A stretch of DNA of 64,000 nucleotides from positions 3,260 through 67,259 of the forward strand of contig JBFFSQ010000002.1 of NCBI GenBank assembly GCA_041572275.1, in the 5' to 3' direction. Positions 62,959 through 64,000 of this stretch are shown here, one piece after another. Each line of letters begins with the position of its first letter. Within the stretch, counting starts at the first letter, position 1. The DNA is from JBFFSQ01 sp041572275. Its GTDB lineage: Bacteria > Pseudomonadota > Gammaproteobacteria > SZUA-229. The notes under the pieces are model-generated. The model was not told the origin of the DNA and ran no database searches. It saw only the letters and a program-made list of their open reading frames with translations. A program made the translations under genes and the position numbers.

Positions 62959-64000
62959 TTAACCCACAACTTTAAGGGGTGCAAATTCATGCGCATCGAC
63001 TCCACCCGTAGCACGTTGCCTCCATGGGTCATCCTGAGTTTTGGTGACTTCCTGGGATTCTTTAAATCGCTCTGCCAACTGCTTACGCTGAACTTTATCA
63101 CCCACTAGAATTTCTTTTACATAGGATAGACCCACACGTTCAATCCAGGGTGCTGTACGCTCGAGATAACGAGCCTCTTCACGATACAACTGAATAAAGG
63201 CGGCTGAGTATTCCAGCACTTCTTCTTCAGTATCGACACGTGTGAGCAAATCAGTCGCACGAACTTTAATACCGCCATTGCCGCCTATATGTAATTCATA
63301 ACCAGAATCCACACACACAACACCAAAATCTTTAATCGTGGCTTCTGCACAATTACGTGGACATCCGGATGCGGCCATCTTGAATTTATGCGGCATCCAG
63401 GAACCCCAGGTCAATTGCTCAAGTTTAATACCGATAGCTGTTGAGTCCTGAGTACCAAATCTACACCATTCACGACCAACACAGGTTTTAACTGTACGTA
63501 AAGCTTTACCATACGCATGGCCCGAGACCATGCCTTTATCGTTTAAAGACTTCCACACAGCGGGTAGCTGTTCTTTCTTCACACCATAAAGTCCAATACG
63601 CTGGCCACCCGTTACATGAACAGTATCCAGATCAAACTGTTCAGCCACATCGGCAATCGCACGTAATTCAGTTGGCGTTGTCATGCCACCCCACATACGA
63701 GGAATGACGGAATAAGTACCGTCTTTTTGAATATTGGCATGTGCACGTTCATTGATAAAACGCGACTGCGGATCATCAAATGCTTCTTTCGGCCAGGTAC
63801 TAATCATGTAATAGTTCAAAGCCGTGCGACAAGAAGCGCAACCATCTTTGGTTTTCCAACTTAACTTTTCAAAAACATCAGTTATCGATGTAATTTTCTG
63901 ATCACGAATAGCCGCTCGTACATAGTCATGATTATGATCTGTACAGGCACACATCGGTTTGGCTTCAGGTGCTTCATAATCCCCACCTAAAGTCGCTTCC
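62959..64000 (-). CDS. nirB: nitrite reductase large subunit, partial (C-terminal part)
   Basis: C-terminal part of the NADH-dependent siroheme nitrite reductase that makes ammonium in the cytosol. The frame stays open to the window end at 64000, so the start is outside. CACTDHNHDYVRAAI and GCASC are the BFD-like [2Fe-2S] part. RIGLYGVKKEQLP is from the ferredoxin-like domain. TCVGREWCRFG and SGCPRNCAEA carry the four cysteines for siroheme and [4Fe-4S]. It starts the nirB-nirD-DsrC-like run. Confidence 0.95.
   Translation of the reverse strand, partial: EATLGGDYEAPEAKPMCACTDHNHDYVRAAIRDQKITSITDVFEKLSWKTKDGCASCRTALNYYMISTWPKEAFDDPQSRFINERAHANIQKDGTYSVIPRMWGGMTTPTELRAIADVAEQFDLDTVHVTGGQRIGLYGVKKEQLPAVWKSLNDKGMVSGHAYGKALRTVKTCVGREWCRFGTQDSTAIGIKLEQLTWGSWMPHKFKMAASGCPRNCAEATIKDFGVVCVDSGYELHIGGNGGIKVRATDLLTRVDTEEEVLEYSAAFIQLYREEARYLERTAPWIERVGLSYVKEILVGDKVQRKQLAERFKESQEVTKTQDDPWRQRATGGVDAHEFAPLKVVG

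Noticed and set aside
62895..63101. A 68-codon minus-strand frame at the end of nirB
   Set aside because: It lies mostly within nirB in another frame and has no support.

Overview
The window looks like a chromosomal segment of a free-living gammaproteobacterium with low to moderate GC. The evidence is the mix of family members: a Pil-Chp chemosensory cluster for type IV pili, uvrB next to an aspartate-type aminotransferase and tRNA-Asn, a Tas-type aldo-keto reductase, DUF1415, DksA-like and YdcH proteins, and assimilatory NirBD. The genus cannot be fixed from the sequence; Thiotrichales/Methylophaga-like groups are a guess. No insertion sequence, prophage, integrase or CRISPR array was seen.

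Layout. 1-9.8 kb: housekeeping genes (gpmI, plsC-like, a methyltransferase, a KefB/KefC-type antiporter, a PhnD-type binding protein, a CWC protein, folD) with a decayed selO between the antiporter and phnD. 10-15 kb: hisC, a cold-shock protein, a cNMP-binding protein, a CopZ-like Fe-S protein, DUF1415 and MOSC proteins. 15-20 kb: a GAF histidine kinase, a putative LCIB-type carbonic anhydrase with a small upstream partner, a secreted PLA2-like protein, and a LexA-like repressor followed by the wreck of a Y-family DNA polymerase. 20-32 kb: one long minus-strand block with a complete signalling set (PilG, PilH, PilI, PilJ, ChpA, two more CheW-like proteins, then a PAS/HisKA_3 kinase and a LuxR-type regulator). 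33-39.5 kb: a four-PAS hybrid kinase, then a porin, PstS-like and GGDEF/EAL set. 39.5-44.3 kb: a DUF4382 lipoprotein, uvrB, aspC-like, tRNA-Asn. 44.5-47.3 kb: a tightly overlapping thioredoxin / gluconate-dehydrogenase-subunit-3 / GMC oxidoreductase operon. 47.3-62 kb: mixed genes including a HIT-superfamily phosphorylase-like enzyme, a stand-alone CULT (cereblon-type) protein, tas, a B12-binding radical SAM protein, dksA-like/ydcH, HD-GYP, and envelope lipoproteins. 62-64 kb: nirB (cut by the window edge), nirD and a cysteine-free DsrC/TusE homologue.

Together the genes suggest a motile, surface-sensing bacterium with heavy investment in two-component, chemosensory and c-di-GMP signalling, and assimilatory nitrite reduction. 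Two genes, selO and the lexA-linked polymerase, are decayed in the same way: recognisable N- and C-terminal ends, stops and frameshifts, and a missing middle. The observations most worth follow-up are the bacterial CULT protein with all thalidomide-pocket aromatic residues conserved, the LCIB-type carbonic anhydrase candidate, the cysteine-free DsrC homologue beside nirBD, and the LexA-like repressor with an unusual 31-bp inverted repeat and a dead target gene.
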